Positions 30,411 through 38,201 of a DNA stretch of 38,250 bases are shown in pieces. The stretch's first letter is position 1. Each line of letters starts with the position of its first letter. The stretch is from Oscillatoriales cyanobacterium PMM_0008. GTDB lineage: Bacteria > Cyanobacteriota > Cyanobacteriia > Cyanobacteriales > Aerosakkonemataceae. Both the position numbers and the translations under genes were made by a program. The notes below the pieces were generated by a model, which was given only the letters and a program-made list of their open reading frames with translations, did not search any database and had not been told where the DNA came from. Where the stretch lies: positions 1 through 38,250 of the forward strand of contig CASBRD010000233.1 of assembly GCA_949128025.1 (NCBI GenBank), given 5' to 3'.

Positions 30411-31838
30411 ATGGCAGTTGAATACGATATCGTCATCATTGGCGGCGGATCGGCGGGTTTGGTCGTTGCCAGCGCAGCAGCCCAATTGAAAGCAAAGGTA
30501 GCGCTGGTGGAACGCGATCGCCTCGGTGGCGACTGTCTCTGGTATGGCTGCGTTCCCAGCAAATCCCTGATCCACGCTGCTAGAATCGCTTATGAGGTGA
30601 AAAATGCCGCACGTTTCGGCGTTTACTCCCAAAACCCTGAGATTGACTTTGCCAAAGCGATGGGCCACGTCAGAAGTGCGATCGCAGCCATTGAACCCCA
30701 CGACTCACCAGAACGATTTCAATCATTGGGCGTTGAAGTAATTTTTGGTTCGGGTCAATTCACAGATAAACAAACTTTTGAAGTTAACGGTAGACCTTTA
30801 AAAGCAAGGGCATTTGTCATTTCCACAGGTTCTCGACCGGCAATTCCTCCCATTCCCGGACTTCAAGAAGCTGGATATATCTCAAACGAACAAGTTTTTA
30901 ACCTAAAAGAGCGTCCCGATGCCCTCGCCGTAATTGGGGGCGGGCCAATTGGCTGCGAATTGGGGCAAGCTTTTTCCCGCTTAGGTACTGAAATTACTAT
31001 TATTGCCAGTAGCGACTATCTTTTACCCAAAGAAGATCCAGAAGCAGCCCAAGTTGTGCAATCTCAATTTGAATCGGAAGGCATTCGCGTCATCGCCAAA
31101 ACACGAGTCGAACGGGTGGAAATTGCTGATGGTAAAAAGCAACTATGGGCAGGAAACCAAAAAATTGCTGTTAATGAAATCTTAATCGCAACTGGACGAA
31201 AACCAAATGTCGAATCCCTCAACTTAGAAGTTGCTGGAGTGGAAGTTGACAAACAAGGAGTAAAAATAAACGCTAAACTCCAGACAACAAATCCTCGCAT
31301 TTATGCCTGCGGCGATGTCATTGGCGGCTACCAATTCACTCACGTTGCTGGTTATGAAGCGAGTGTGGTGCTAAAAAATGCCTTGTTTTTCCCCCTCAGC
31401 AAAACCAATTATCGGGTAATTCCTTGGGCGACATTTACCGATCCTGAATTAGCGCGTGTCGGCTTAACCGAACAACAAGCCAAACAGGAATATGGCGATC
31501 GTATTTATGTGCTTCGCTGTGATTTTGCGGATGTCGATCGCGCCCAAGCCGAAGCCGCCACAACTGGGTTTGCTAAAATAATCACGCGCAGCAACGGCGA
31601 AATACTCGGTGCTACTTTGGTTGGCCCCTCTGCGGGTGAATTAATCCACGAAGTGGTTTTGGCAATGTCCAACAAGCTGAAAGTTTCAGCCCTCAGCGGT
31701 ATCATCCACATCTACCCGACTCTGGCAGAAGTCAACAGTAAAGCGGCACTTCAGCTAACCAAGCAAAAATACGCCAAAAACCAAACGCTACAAGCCTTGC
31801 TAACCAAATTCTTCGGCTTGAGGCGGAATCTGGGATAA
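30411..31838 (+). CDS. FAD-dependent pyridine nucleotide-disulfide oxidoreductase (MerA/Lpd-like)
   Basis: A 475-aa flavoenzyme. FAD-binding IIGGGSAGLVVASAAA is near residues 9-24, the redox-active pair GGDCLWYGCVPSKS near 43-56, the NAD(P) loop AVIGGGPIGCELGQAFSRLG near 176-195 and the second FAD block YACGDVIGGYQFTH near 298. The C-terminal dimer motif reads IHIYPTLAEVNSKAA: the usual HPTxxE is altered by two inserted residues, as in the mercuric-reductase-like branch. No heavy-metal-associated domain is fused. The electron acceptor is unknown; cyanobacterial relatives are labelled mercuric reductase or dihydrolipoamide dehydrogenase without proof. Confidence 0.88.
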   Translation: MAVEYDIVIIGGGSAGLVVASAAAQLKAKVALVERDRLGGDCLWYGCVPSKSLIHAARIAYEVKNAARFGVYSQNPEIDFAKAMGHVRSAIAAIEPHDSPERFQSLGVEVIFGSGQFTDKQTFEVNGRPLKARAFVISTGSRPAIPPIPGLQEAGYISNEQVFNLKERPDALAVIGGGPIGCELGQAFSRLGTEITIIASSDYLLPKEDPEAAQVVQSQFESEGIRVIAKTRVERVEIADGKKQLWAGNQKIAVNEILIATGRKPNVESLNLEVAGVEVDKQGVKINAKLQTTNPRIYACGDVIGGYQFTHVAGYEASVVLKNALFFPLSKTNYRVIPWATFTDPELARVGLTEQQAKQEYGDRIYVLRCDFADVDRAQAEAATTGFAKIITRSNGEILGATLVGPSAGELIHEVVLAMSNKLKVSALSGIIHIYPTLAEVNSKAALQLTKQKYAKNQTLQALLTKFFGLRRNLG

Positions 31839-31899
31839 AAAGGCGATATTCCAGTGTCTGAGCTATGCTAGAGCCATCTGGGGAGAGAAATTCAGCACT

Positions 31900-32733
31900 A
31901 TGCACAGGCTGCTAACAGGGCCATTGAAGGTGGAAAATTTGACAGTTGCGATCGCAGATTTACCAGCGTCGTTGCATGGCACAAAAATCGTACAGTTGTC
32001 CGATTTCCACTACGATGGTATGCGACTTTCGGATAAATTGCTTGAAGATGCGATCGCAGCCAGCAATCAAGCCGAACCCGACCTTGTACTACTCACAGGT
32101 GACTATGTAACCTCAGATCCAGCCCCAATTCATAAATTAGTATTGCATCTCAAACATCTGCAAAGTCGTTTCGGTGTCTGTGCCATTTTGGGCAACCACG
32201 ACATTTACTATCGCCACTCAAAACAGGAAATACGCACTGCCCTCACCAGCATTGGCATTACCGTTCTCTGGAATCAGGTCATTTATCCACTCGGCCCCGG
32301 ATTAGCCCTCATAGGACTAGCTGATTTCTGTTCCTCTAAGTTTAAACCAGCGCCGGTAATGAAACAGGTAGACGCCGCTACTCCCCGCATTGTCCTATCC
32401 CACAATCCAGATAGTGCCGAGATTTTACAACAGTGGCGGGTGGATTTGCAACTTTCAGGCCATACCCACGGCGGTCAAATTTTGCTCCCCGGTCTAAGCC
32501 CCCTGCCTGCATGGCTGCCAACGCTTACTCGCCTCATTCCCAAACCCCTGCGCCGCCATGTTCCATACCTCCGTAAGGATTCTCGGAATGTGTTTCAGCA
32601 TTGGGAATGGGCACAAGGTTTGCATCAGGTTGGCACGAACCGTCTGTATGTCAATCGCGGATTGGGAACCTATTTACCCGGACGCTTGTTCTGTCCCCCT
32701 GAAGTCACGGTAATCCAGTTAGTTAGTGACTAA
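31900..32733 (+). CDS. Calcineurin-like metallophosphoesterase (YkuE type)
   Basis: A 277-aa phosphoesterase with a dinuclear metal site. The motifs appear in order: VQLSDFHYD (D-x-H), LVLLTGDYV (GD), ILGNHDIYY (GNHD), IVLSHNPD and LSGHTHGGQILLPG (GHxH). The YkuE branch acts on phospholipid headgroups or UDP-diacylglycerol-type substrates in some bacteria; here the substrate is open. There is no clear signal peptide from this start. It is 61 bases behind the oxidoreductase and may share its transcript. Its stop codon lies in the first unit of a tandem repeat. Confidence 0.88.
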   Translation: MHRLLTGPLKVENLTVAIADLPASLHGTKIVQLSDFHYDGMRLSDKLLEDAIAASNQAEPDLVLLTGDYVTSDPAPIHKLVLHLKHLQSRFGVCAILGNHDIYYRHSKQEIRTALTSIGITVLWNQVIYPLGPGLALIGLADFCSSKFKPAPVMKQVDAATPRIVLSHNPDSAEILQQWRVDLQLSGHTHGGQILLPGLSPLPAWLPTLTRLIPKPLRRHVPYLRKDSRNVFQHWEWAQGLHQVGTNRLYVNRGLGTYLPGRLFCPPEVTVIQLVSD

Positions 32734-32766
32734 TTTCTAATGACTAATTTCTAATGACTAATTTTA
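32728..32766. repeat. GACTAATTTCTAAT tandem repeat
   Basis: Nearly three units of a 14-bp sequence. The first unit supplies the stop codon of the metallophosphoesterase gene. Related GACTAATGACTAATGAC runs occur at about 12758-12800. Confidence 0.75.
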
Positions 32767-32813
32767 AACCCGCCCAGCTACTTTAGGAAAAGTTAGGTAG
32801 CTTGTGGCGGGTT
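32767..32813. terminator. GC-rich hairpin behind the metallophosphoesterase gene
   Basis: AACCCGCC pairs with GGCGGGTT, and inside it AGCTAC pairs with GTAGCT, giving a 14-bp stem in two parts. It is followed by no clear U-run on the plus strand. It is a likely transcript end or a dispersed palindrome. The rest of the gap to 32991 shows nothing else. Confidence 0.5.
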
Positions 32814-32991
32814 ATCAGGTGTCCAGGTTAATTGGAACGAATTACAACGAGATGTTTCCAAAAAGAAGGTACTTTAATAAGGTGGACTTGACTCGCAACC
32901 GACCGGAATCCTACCTGTACATCACCTCCGTCCATTCAGACAGCTATTTTTGGTCTGCGTTCTAATATCAAAATAATTCCAGGAGAACGCA

Positions 32992-33186
32992 ATGAACTTT
33001 TTTTCGATGAATTTTACGCCGGTCATGCGTTGCGTTTGGATTGGAGCAGGAGGGCACTGGCTCGCATCCGGTGAAGTTTGTTTGAAGATTTTCTTGCTTG
33101 GTGCCTTACTATTTAAAGTAGCATCAGTTTCCCAGTCTTGTCTTGGTAATTTACTAAAGTTTATATTGCTTTATTTTTTGAAATAG
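32992..33186 (+). CDS. Small hydrophobic protein, uncertain
   Basis: Sixty-four codons from an ATG with AGGAG seven bases upstream. The product has one or two hydrophobic stretches (CLKIFLLGALLFKVASVSQS, then LLKFILLYFLK). It has no family that I recognise and no neighbour in the same direction. The ribosome binding site is the main support. Confidence 0.3.
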   Translation: MNFFSMNFTPVMRCVWIGAGGHWLASGEVCLKIFLLGALLFKVASVSQSCLGNLLKFILLYFLK

Positions 33187-33221
33187 TACCCAACTCTAAT
33201 TCATTTTGAAATCCCCTGGCA

Positions 33222-33254
33222 CAAAAAAGAGCCCCCGATCGATTTGAGGGGGCT
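33222..33254 (-). terminator. Rho-independent terminator of the Pro-rich membrane protein gene
   Basis: On the minus strand AGCCCCC...GGGGGCT forms a 7-bp G-C stem with an 11-nt loop, directly followed by CTTTTTT. It is 57 bases beyond the stop at 33311. This is the clearest intrinsic terminator in the window. Confidence 0.9.
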
Positions 33255-33310
33255 GAAAACCACGAAGACCATTAGGAAGCAATTGTCACGCCAGATACAA
33301 AATTTGAAGT

Positions 33311-34153
33311 TTATTGACCTGAACCGCCTGTACTCCCGGTGGCAGAACCGCTACCGGATGTGGAACCAGCAGTACCTCCAGTGGCAGAACCGCTACCAGT
33401 CGTGGAAGTATCTGTGCTACCAGTGGCAGAACCGCTACCAGTCGTGGTATCGGTTTGACCTAGCGAACCTGGAGTTGTAGAGTTATTATTACGGCTTTGT
33501 GGTTGAGCGGGTGTAGACTGCGAAGGGAGTTGTCGATCGCGCGACTCAGTTTGCGATCGAGATTCATCCCCCGAACCTTGAGGCGTAGCGCTATTATCCT
33601 GCCGTTGTTGCAAAGAACTGGGTGGCACAGTAATGTTAACGTTTGGGGCTGGTGCTGGAGAAGATGGGGGTTGTTGAATGGTAATATTCGGTTGTGGTGA
33701 TGGAGAAGCCTGTGTTTGGGGAATCGGAACTACTTGTGGAACTCTCTCGATCGTTCTTTCCCGTTGTATTATAGTTCGTTCAGGCGCAGGACTCGGTGAT
33801 TGAGTCGCTCTAGGTACAGGTACAGGTACGATCGTAGTTGTAGGTGTCGGTGCGGGCTCATCATTACGCTGGTTCAGGAAGTAGTAAAGACCAGCGCCCA
33901 GACCGACAACAGAGGTAAGGATAATGCCTATCAGTAAACCGCGAGCAGCATTATTGTTATCGCGAACAACTTGATTATCTTCTAAGTGACGATGTTCGGC
34001 AATTCGACCGTGAGTGTAACCGTCCCGATACTGTTCAGGTGTACCGGCGTTGCGAACAGTTTCAGAGTTTTGCGTTTCTTTGGCATGAGTGTTTCCGTCA
34101 CTGTCTTTATAAAATTCACGCTCAGAAGTTGTGCGATTATTTTGGTCAGGCAT
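33311..34153 (-). CDS. Single-pass membrane protein with Pro-rich and Gly/Ser-rich tail
   Basis: A 280-aa protein. Residues 1-70 are charged and hydrophilic (NTHAKETQNSETVRN...). A membrane helix spans about 72-92 (LLIGIILTSVVGLGAGLYYF). The remainder is low-complexity: Pro/Thr/Gln-rich (PTPTTTIVPVPVPRATQSPS), a charged RTIIQRERTIERVP patch, then three near-copies of TGSGSATG near the end. Similar proteins are frequent in cyanobacteria, with no known function. The C-terminal repeats are also repeats at DNA level (33320-33460, CAGTGGCAGAACCGCTACCA), so length variation between strains is likely. Confidence 0.75.
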   Translation of the reverse strand: MPDQNNRTTSEREFYKDSDGNTHAKETQNSETVRNAGTPEQYRDGYTHGRIAEHRHLEDNQVVRDNNNAARGLLIGIILTSVVGLGAGLYYFLNQRNDEPAPTPTTTIVPVPVPRATQSPSPAPERTIIQRERTIERVPQVVPIPQTQASPSPQPNITIQQPPSSPAPAPNVNITVPPSSLQQRQDNSATPQGSGDESRSQTESRDRQLPSQSTPAQPQSRNNNSTTPGSLGQTDTTTGSGSATGSTDTSTTGSGSATGGTAGSTSGSGSATGSTGGSGQ

Positions 34154-34599
34154 GGCTAGTGATGGAACTCCCTAGAGGAATAAATAAACGCAGAGATCTA
34201 CTGCATCTGCCTAAAAAGCCGATTTGAACAGCGACCTATAAGCTCTATAAATTAAGCAGGATTGAACTTTCTTATCCTGTAAAACTACAATAACCTCTAC
34301 CCTCAAGCTGCTGGCTCTATCCACAGTCATGATTGTTCTTCCCCCAAAAGGTTGAGTTTAGACGGTAGTTCGCCTTTGACAAAAAGCTACAAGTTATGCT
34401 GGGTAACACTTTAGGCGATGTTCCACGAGGAAGCCTGACAACTTCTGTATATTTGATGTTGTATCCCAAACCCGCTCTTGCCAAAGTGCTTCTAGATAAC
34501 TCAGAATTGCTCAAACAGGTGTGGCAGGCGATCGATTGCCTACGGTACGCTACCTGTGCAAGCATCGCTGATAAACTTCAATTTATTGGACAAGAAACA
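34154..34599. other. Gene-free stretch
   Basis: No gene is supported here. Frames are open on both strands between 34317 and 34600, but neither product resembles a protein I know and neither has a ribosome binding site. Near 34530 a HIP1-like GCGATCGATTGCCTACGGTA sequence indicates a short interspersed repeat. Confidence 0.4.
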
Positions 34600-34854
34600 G
34601 TGAAACCTATTAGATTAACTAATCATGCCCAGGAATAAGCAATTGAAAGAGGTACAAATGAAGCAGAAATTATTGATACCATTATTACAGGTAATCGACA
34701 ACCTGCTAAAAATGGTAGGTACAAATATCAAGCTACTTTTCAGTATAATAATGATTGGCAGGGTAAGTTCTACTCTCTCAAGAAAGTAGTACCGATTGTT
34801 GCCGAGACTGATACTGAGTTAGTCGTTATCACAGTGTATACTTTTTATTTTTGA
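34600..34854 (+). pseudogene. DUF4258-family toxin-like gene with in-frame stop
   Basis: From GTG 34600 the frame reads (M)KPIRLTNHAQE, TAA at 34636-34638, then AIERGTNEAEIIDTIITGNR, YKYQATFQYN and ELVVITVYTFYF before TGA. This is a DUF4258 protein (a RelE-like fold; family pattern H..E...RG......I......G, then VVTVY), broken only by the TAA, probably from CGA or similar. It ends eleven bases before a DUF2283 gene, its usual neighbour. A sequencing error is the other explanation for the stop. Confidence 0.75.
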
Positions 34855-34865
34855 GGTAAAAGTTT

Positions 34866-35084
34866 ATGAAGATTAGTTATGATTCTGAAATTGATGCTCT
34901 CTACATTAGACTTGTAGAAGGTAAGCATCAGTGTCGCATTTTACAGTTAACTGACGAAATTGCTTTAAATATTGGGGAAAATGAGTTATTAGTAGGGATA
35001 GAAGTTTTAGATGCTACACAAGTTTTAGGTACTGGAAGTATCCCTAATGTAGTTTTAGAAAATATATCTTTTACCGTAGCTTAA
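34866..35084 (+). CDS. DUF2283-family protein, partner of the DUF4258 gene
   Basis: A 72-aa protein beginning MKISYDSEIDALYIRLVEGK and continuing to NELLVGIEVLDATQVLG: the DUF2283 signature. Such genes regularly follow DUF4258 genes and are thought to be antitoxins. GAGG lies nine bases before the ATG. Since the partner upstream is interrupted, this gene may now be an orphan. Confidence 0.85.
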   Translation: MKISYDSEIDALYIRLVEGKHQCRILQLTDEIALNIGENELLVGIEVLDATQVLGTGSIPNVVLENISFTVA

Positions 35085-35120
35085 ATAGGGAAAGCGATAC
35101 CCAAAATCAACGTGCCTGAG

Positions 35121-35228
35121 TTATAAGGATAATTGTGGCGTGAAAGAAATTTCTGCTGCTTTAGAACTTAATTCTTTACTGTCTTGCAAGTACCAGAGAA
35201 AAGTATGAGTATCTAGTAGAATATTCAT
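35121..35228 (-). pseudogene. Truncated PIN/VapC toxin gene
   Basis: The frame reads MNILLDTHTFLWYLQDSKEL, then SSKAAEI, and leaves the family pattern (SFTPQLSL, stop). MNILLDTHTFLWYL is the standard start of VapC/PIN toxins of about 125-130 aa; about 100 residues are missing. It begins two bases after the DUF2281 stop. The break lies 37 bases from the end of the convergent DUF2283 gene. Confidence 0.8.
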
Positions 35229-35230
35229 GT

Positions 35231-35452
35231 TTACATATAATCCTTTAAATCTTCGAGAGGTTCATCAAAATCATCAGACATCCAGATTTTACCTTTCCAA
35301 ATTCCAAGTCCGCCTCGCTTGGCAGCTTTTTCAGTTTTAGGAGTCTCTTGTGTGTATCGGTTTACCAGAAATTCTATATAGTCAAGGACTGCCTGTTTGA
35401 CAGATTCAGGCAATTTTTCGACATTTTTTAAGATAGCAGTTTCTATCATCAT
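35231..35452 (-). CDS. DUF2281-family antitoxin
   Basis: A 73-aa protein with the start IETAILKNVEKLPESVKQAV, then LDYIEFLVNRYTQ, and a C-terminal GLGIWKGKIWMSDDFDEPLE: the DUF2281 antitoxin pattern, in which the last part blocks the PIN active site. It is directly followed by the truncated PIN gene, so it is an antitoxin without its toxin. The start may be Met1 or Met2. Confidence 0.85.
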   Translation of the reverse strand: MMIETAILKNVEKLPESVKQAVLDYIEFLVNRYTQETPKTEKAAKRGGLGIWKGKIWMSDDFDEPLEDLKDYM

Positions 35453-35664
35453 TTTTTACTCTCTTTTAAATTTGAGACAAACTAGATAAAAGCATGATTA
35501 TCCAATCGTAATCTATTCATATCAAGTCCGGTAGCAACAGACTTGTATATGTTGTCTGATTGTAGGGGCGGGTAATGCCCTAGAGATTGTCTGAACGATC
35601 GAAGGGTGCATCTGCCAAACCCGCCCCGCCGCCGCTCCAAAACATGAAGCCGATATTCCTCAGA

Positions 35665-36447
35665 TTAAGGTAAAAGCGCCCTCCAAGTACTGCCGCCAAC
35701 AACTCCATCGGGATTAAGCCGATAATTGCGCTGTGCCGCTTTGACAGCGAGTTCCGTATCCGAGCCGAAAATACCGTCCACATTGCCAGTGAAAAATCCT
35801 GTTGCTTGCAGCCGCTTTTGCAACCAAAACACGGCTGGGCCACGCATCCCCAGCTTTAAAGTTGGTAAATCGGCTGCTGGGGGCTCAGGGGCGGTAGCTG
35901 AACTGGTGTTGGTTGCCGACTCTGGGGAACGGGCAGATGGGGGAGAAGACGGTGTGGGTGGCGTCAGCGGAAAGAGACGTTCCCACGTTGCTGTGCCGAC
36001 AATGCCATCGATATTTAAGCCAGCAGCTTGCTGAAACCGGGAAACTGCGATCGCAGTACTCTCGCTGTAAGTGCCATCCACAGATCCACTGTAATATCCC
36101 AACAGTTTGAGCGCAGCTTGCAGTTCCGACACCGCAACTCCCTGGCTACCGCTTTTTAGGATGGGTCGAACTATAGACTCCGGGCCTTTGACTTCAGACT
36201 CTAGACGGCTGACTCCCTGGCTGAGTACTGGTTGGATTTGCTGCCAACTTAACAAGGAAATAGCAAACAGAAACGAGTAAAAACGTGACTTCAATCGATT
36301 TTGGATTTGGCGCGAAGTGGGCGTCTTGGCGGTTCCCGTCACGATGCCCACCGAAGCACCAGAGGATTTTGGATTTGGGATTGACCCCCAGAAGGTCGAG
36401 AGGGGTCTGAAAGTCGGGGCTTTAAGACTTTTTTGGTTTTCGGTCAT
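35665..36447 (-). CDS. Protein with two peptidoglycan-binding domains
   Basis: A 260-aa envelope protein. A hydrophobic segment at about 56-75 (FYSFLFAISLLSWQQIQPVL) is a signal or anchor, preceded by 50 mostly polar residues; a later start is possible. Two PG_binding_1 domains follow: about 97-160 (GSQGVAVSELQAALKLLGYY through IVGTATWERLFP) and about 198-259 (GMRGPAVFWLQKRLQATGFF through VVGGSTWRALLP). A Pro/Ser/Ala linker joins them. No catalytic domain is present. Such proteins bind the cell wall. Part of the 5' region runs through GATTTTGGATTTGG spacer-like sequence, which supports a shorter real N-terminus. Confidence 0.8.
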   Translation of the reverse strand: MTENQKSLKAPTFRPLSTFWGSIPNPKSSGASVGIVTGTAKTPTSRQIQNRLKSRFYSFLFAISLLSWQQIQPVLSQGVSRLESEVKGPESIVRPILKSGSQGVAVSELQAALKLLGYYSGSVDGTYSESTAIAVSRFQQAAGLNIDGIVGTATWERLFPLTPPTPSSPPSARSPESATNTSSATAPEPPAADLPTLKLGMRGPAVFWLQKRLQATGFFTGNVDGIFGSDTELAVKAAQRNYRLNPDGVVGGSTWRALLP

Positions 36448-36799
36448 CGTCGGTTATGAGAATACAGCCCTTTTCAGGTGAGCGATCGGCTATTATCGAA
36501 TGCAAAGACGGGCAGAATGCCCATCCCACAAGAGAGCTTCAGAAAAACTGACTGTGAAATTAGATGCGTAGCCGCTGATTATTTTCTTACGGATCGGTTA
36601 CCTAAAAAACTCTTGTTCTTATTCTTATCTGCGTTTATCTGCGTGTATCTGTCTTCAATCTGCGGTAAAAATCTAACCCCCGATGACAACAGACAATTTG
36701 ACGATATCACTCATGTACTAACGATGCAACCGGACACGATATGAAGTACAAAGAAACCCGGTTTCTCTGTACCTCATGCAACTGAAAATCGATCGCAAA
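36448..36799. other. Gene-free stretch with repeats
   Basis: The gap contains a CGTTTATCTGCGTGTATCTG segment (near 36630; compare 2006-2061) and a perfect AGAAACCCGGTTTCT palindrome at 36752-36766. An 88-codon open frame here is not credible. The promoter for the gene at 36447 would lie in the left part; none is clear. Confidence 0.5.
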
Positions 36800-38083
36800 T
36801 TAATTTTGCGATCCCTGTTCTACCAGCCCATCGACAGCGTATGCTGGCCCAACTAAGGACACATACGGCTCAACAAAGTATCGACAAGCCACATCCATCG
36901 CTGCTTCGGATGTAACAGCCGTAATAGCTTCGGGGAAAATGTTATCAAATTCAATACCCAGTCCTAAGATTTCGTACCAGGCAAACACCTGGGCAATTTG
37001 AGCGTTGGTTTGTTTGCCCAAGGCGTATTGACCCAGCAGCTTATTCTTAGCCGCTTGGAATTCTTCTGGTTCAAGGGGTATTTTACACAAACGATCGACT
37101 TCCGATCGCAAACCCTCTAACGCGATCGCAGTATTTTCGGGAGCTGTACCCAGGTAAACTGCAAATTGCGATCGATCCAACCGCGTAGGGTAGAAAGCAG
37201 AAACCTCATAAGCCAAGCCCCGCTTTTCGCGCAATTCCACAAACAAGCGACTGGAAAGACCGTTACCCAAGTAAGTGTTGAGCAACTTCAAAGCCATATA
37301 ATCGGAACTTCCTACCGATGCGCCCAGATACCCCAGCATCACAATCGATTGCTGGGTTTGCTGGCGAGTAACCGTAGGGTGAGGAAAAGGGATAATCGTG
37401 GGCAGATTCAGCGTCGGTAAAGGCGTTGTTGGTGCTTGCCAATCGCCAAGCACTTGCTCGACTTGAGCTAGAGCATCTTCTGGTGCGATGCGGCCTACGA
37501 CACTGATTACTATATTATCTGGGCGGAAGTAGCTACGATGATACTCCTGCAAATCAGTATGAGTGAGGTTTGATACTGTGGCTTCAGTCCCCAGACCGGA
37601 CATCGAATATGGATGATTTTGATACATAGCTTGCCGCAGCTGCTCAAAAGCGATCGTAAATGGCTGTTCCTGTTGCGATCGAATTGCCTGTAAAGCCATG
37701 CGCCGTTCTAGTTCCACTTCCGCTTCTGGAAAAGTAGGCATTCGCAGCAACTGTCCTGCCAATTCCAGCATTTCCGGAAAATCTGCTGAAACCGTTTTCA
37801 TACTCACTAAAAAATAATCCGCAGCGGCGTCTGCACCCAAACCAGCCCCCAACGACTCCACGCGATCGGCAATTTCTGAGGAACTGAGTTTAGAGGTTCC
37901 CTTGGTGAGTACAGCTGCCAGCAAATGTGCCACGCCAGCTTGCGACTTTAGTTCGCAGCGACTACCGGCACGCAAAAAAATGCGAGTAGCAATAATATCG
38001 GCAGCGGGATTTTCTACTGCGATTACTACAATGCCGTTCTTTAATACAGTTCTCTTAATACTTTGATTAACGTAATCTTGCAT
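36800..38083 (-). CDS. M16 peptidase homologue without zinc motif
   Basis: A 427-aa member of the M16 (pitrilysin/processing peptidase) family: two halves, GSRCELKSQAGVAHLLAAVL at about 41-60, NHPYSMSGLGTEATVSNL in the middle, and the C-terminal block LSSRLFVELREKRGLAYEVS. Active M16 proteins have HxxEH at the first block; here it is HLLAA (His53 kept, Glu and second His lost), so the protein should not bind zinc. Cyanobacteria usually carry such a subunit beside an active one. The tail of a gene just upstream (38202-38250) fits the partner. Confidence 0.9.
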   Translation of the reverse strand: MQDYVNQSIKRTVLKNGIVVIAVENPAADIIATRIFLRAGSRCELKSQAGVAHLLAAVLTKGTSKLSSSEIADRVESLGAGLGADAAADYFLVSMKTVSADFPEMLELAGQLLRMPTFPEAEVELERRMALQAIRSQQEQPFTIAFEQLRQAMYQNHPYSMSGLGTEATVSNLTHTDLQEYHRSYFRPDNIVISVVGRIAPEDALAQVEQVLGDWQAPTTPLPTLNLPTIIPFPHPTVTRQQTQQSIVMLGYLGASVGSSDYMALKLLNTYLGNGLSSRLFVELREKRGLAYEVSAFYPTRLDRSQFAVYLGTAPENTAIALEGLRSEVDRLCKIPLEPEEFQAAKNKLLGQYALGKQTNAQIAQVFAWYEILGLGIEFDNIFPEAITAVTSEAAMDVACRYFVEPYVSLVGPAYAVDGLVEQGSQN

Positions 38084-38111
38084 TCTGGTGATTAGTCATT
38101 GGTCATTGGTA

Positions 38112-38195
38112 AATTTTAGATTTTAGATTTCAAATTTATTTTAAATTTACGATTTGAAATCTGAAATTTGAAATCTTAAATCTAAAATCTGAAAT
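38112..38195. repeat. AT-rich palindrome between the two M16 genes
   Basis: TTTTAGATTTTAGATTTCAA at the left is matched by TTGAAATCTTAAATCTAAAA at the right, around an AT-rich centre. ATTGGTCATT/GTCATTAGTCATT runs flank it on both sides. It is the longest member here of the TTTTAGA spacer family. Confidence 0.8.
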
Positions 38196-38201
38196 TGGTC
38201 A

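Noticed and set aside
33244-33480. A 78-codon plus-strand frame with repeated WQNRYQSW
   Set aside because: Antisense shadow of the Gly/Ser repeats; it also begins inside the terminator hairpin.
34317-34638. Open frames on both strands before the DUF4258 gene
   Set aside because: Neither looks like a protein family; the plus frame is open only because it joins the DUF4258 start.
36478-36744. An 88-codon plus-strand frame
   Set aside because: It consists largely of the CTGCGTTTATCTGCG repeat and has no plausible start signal.
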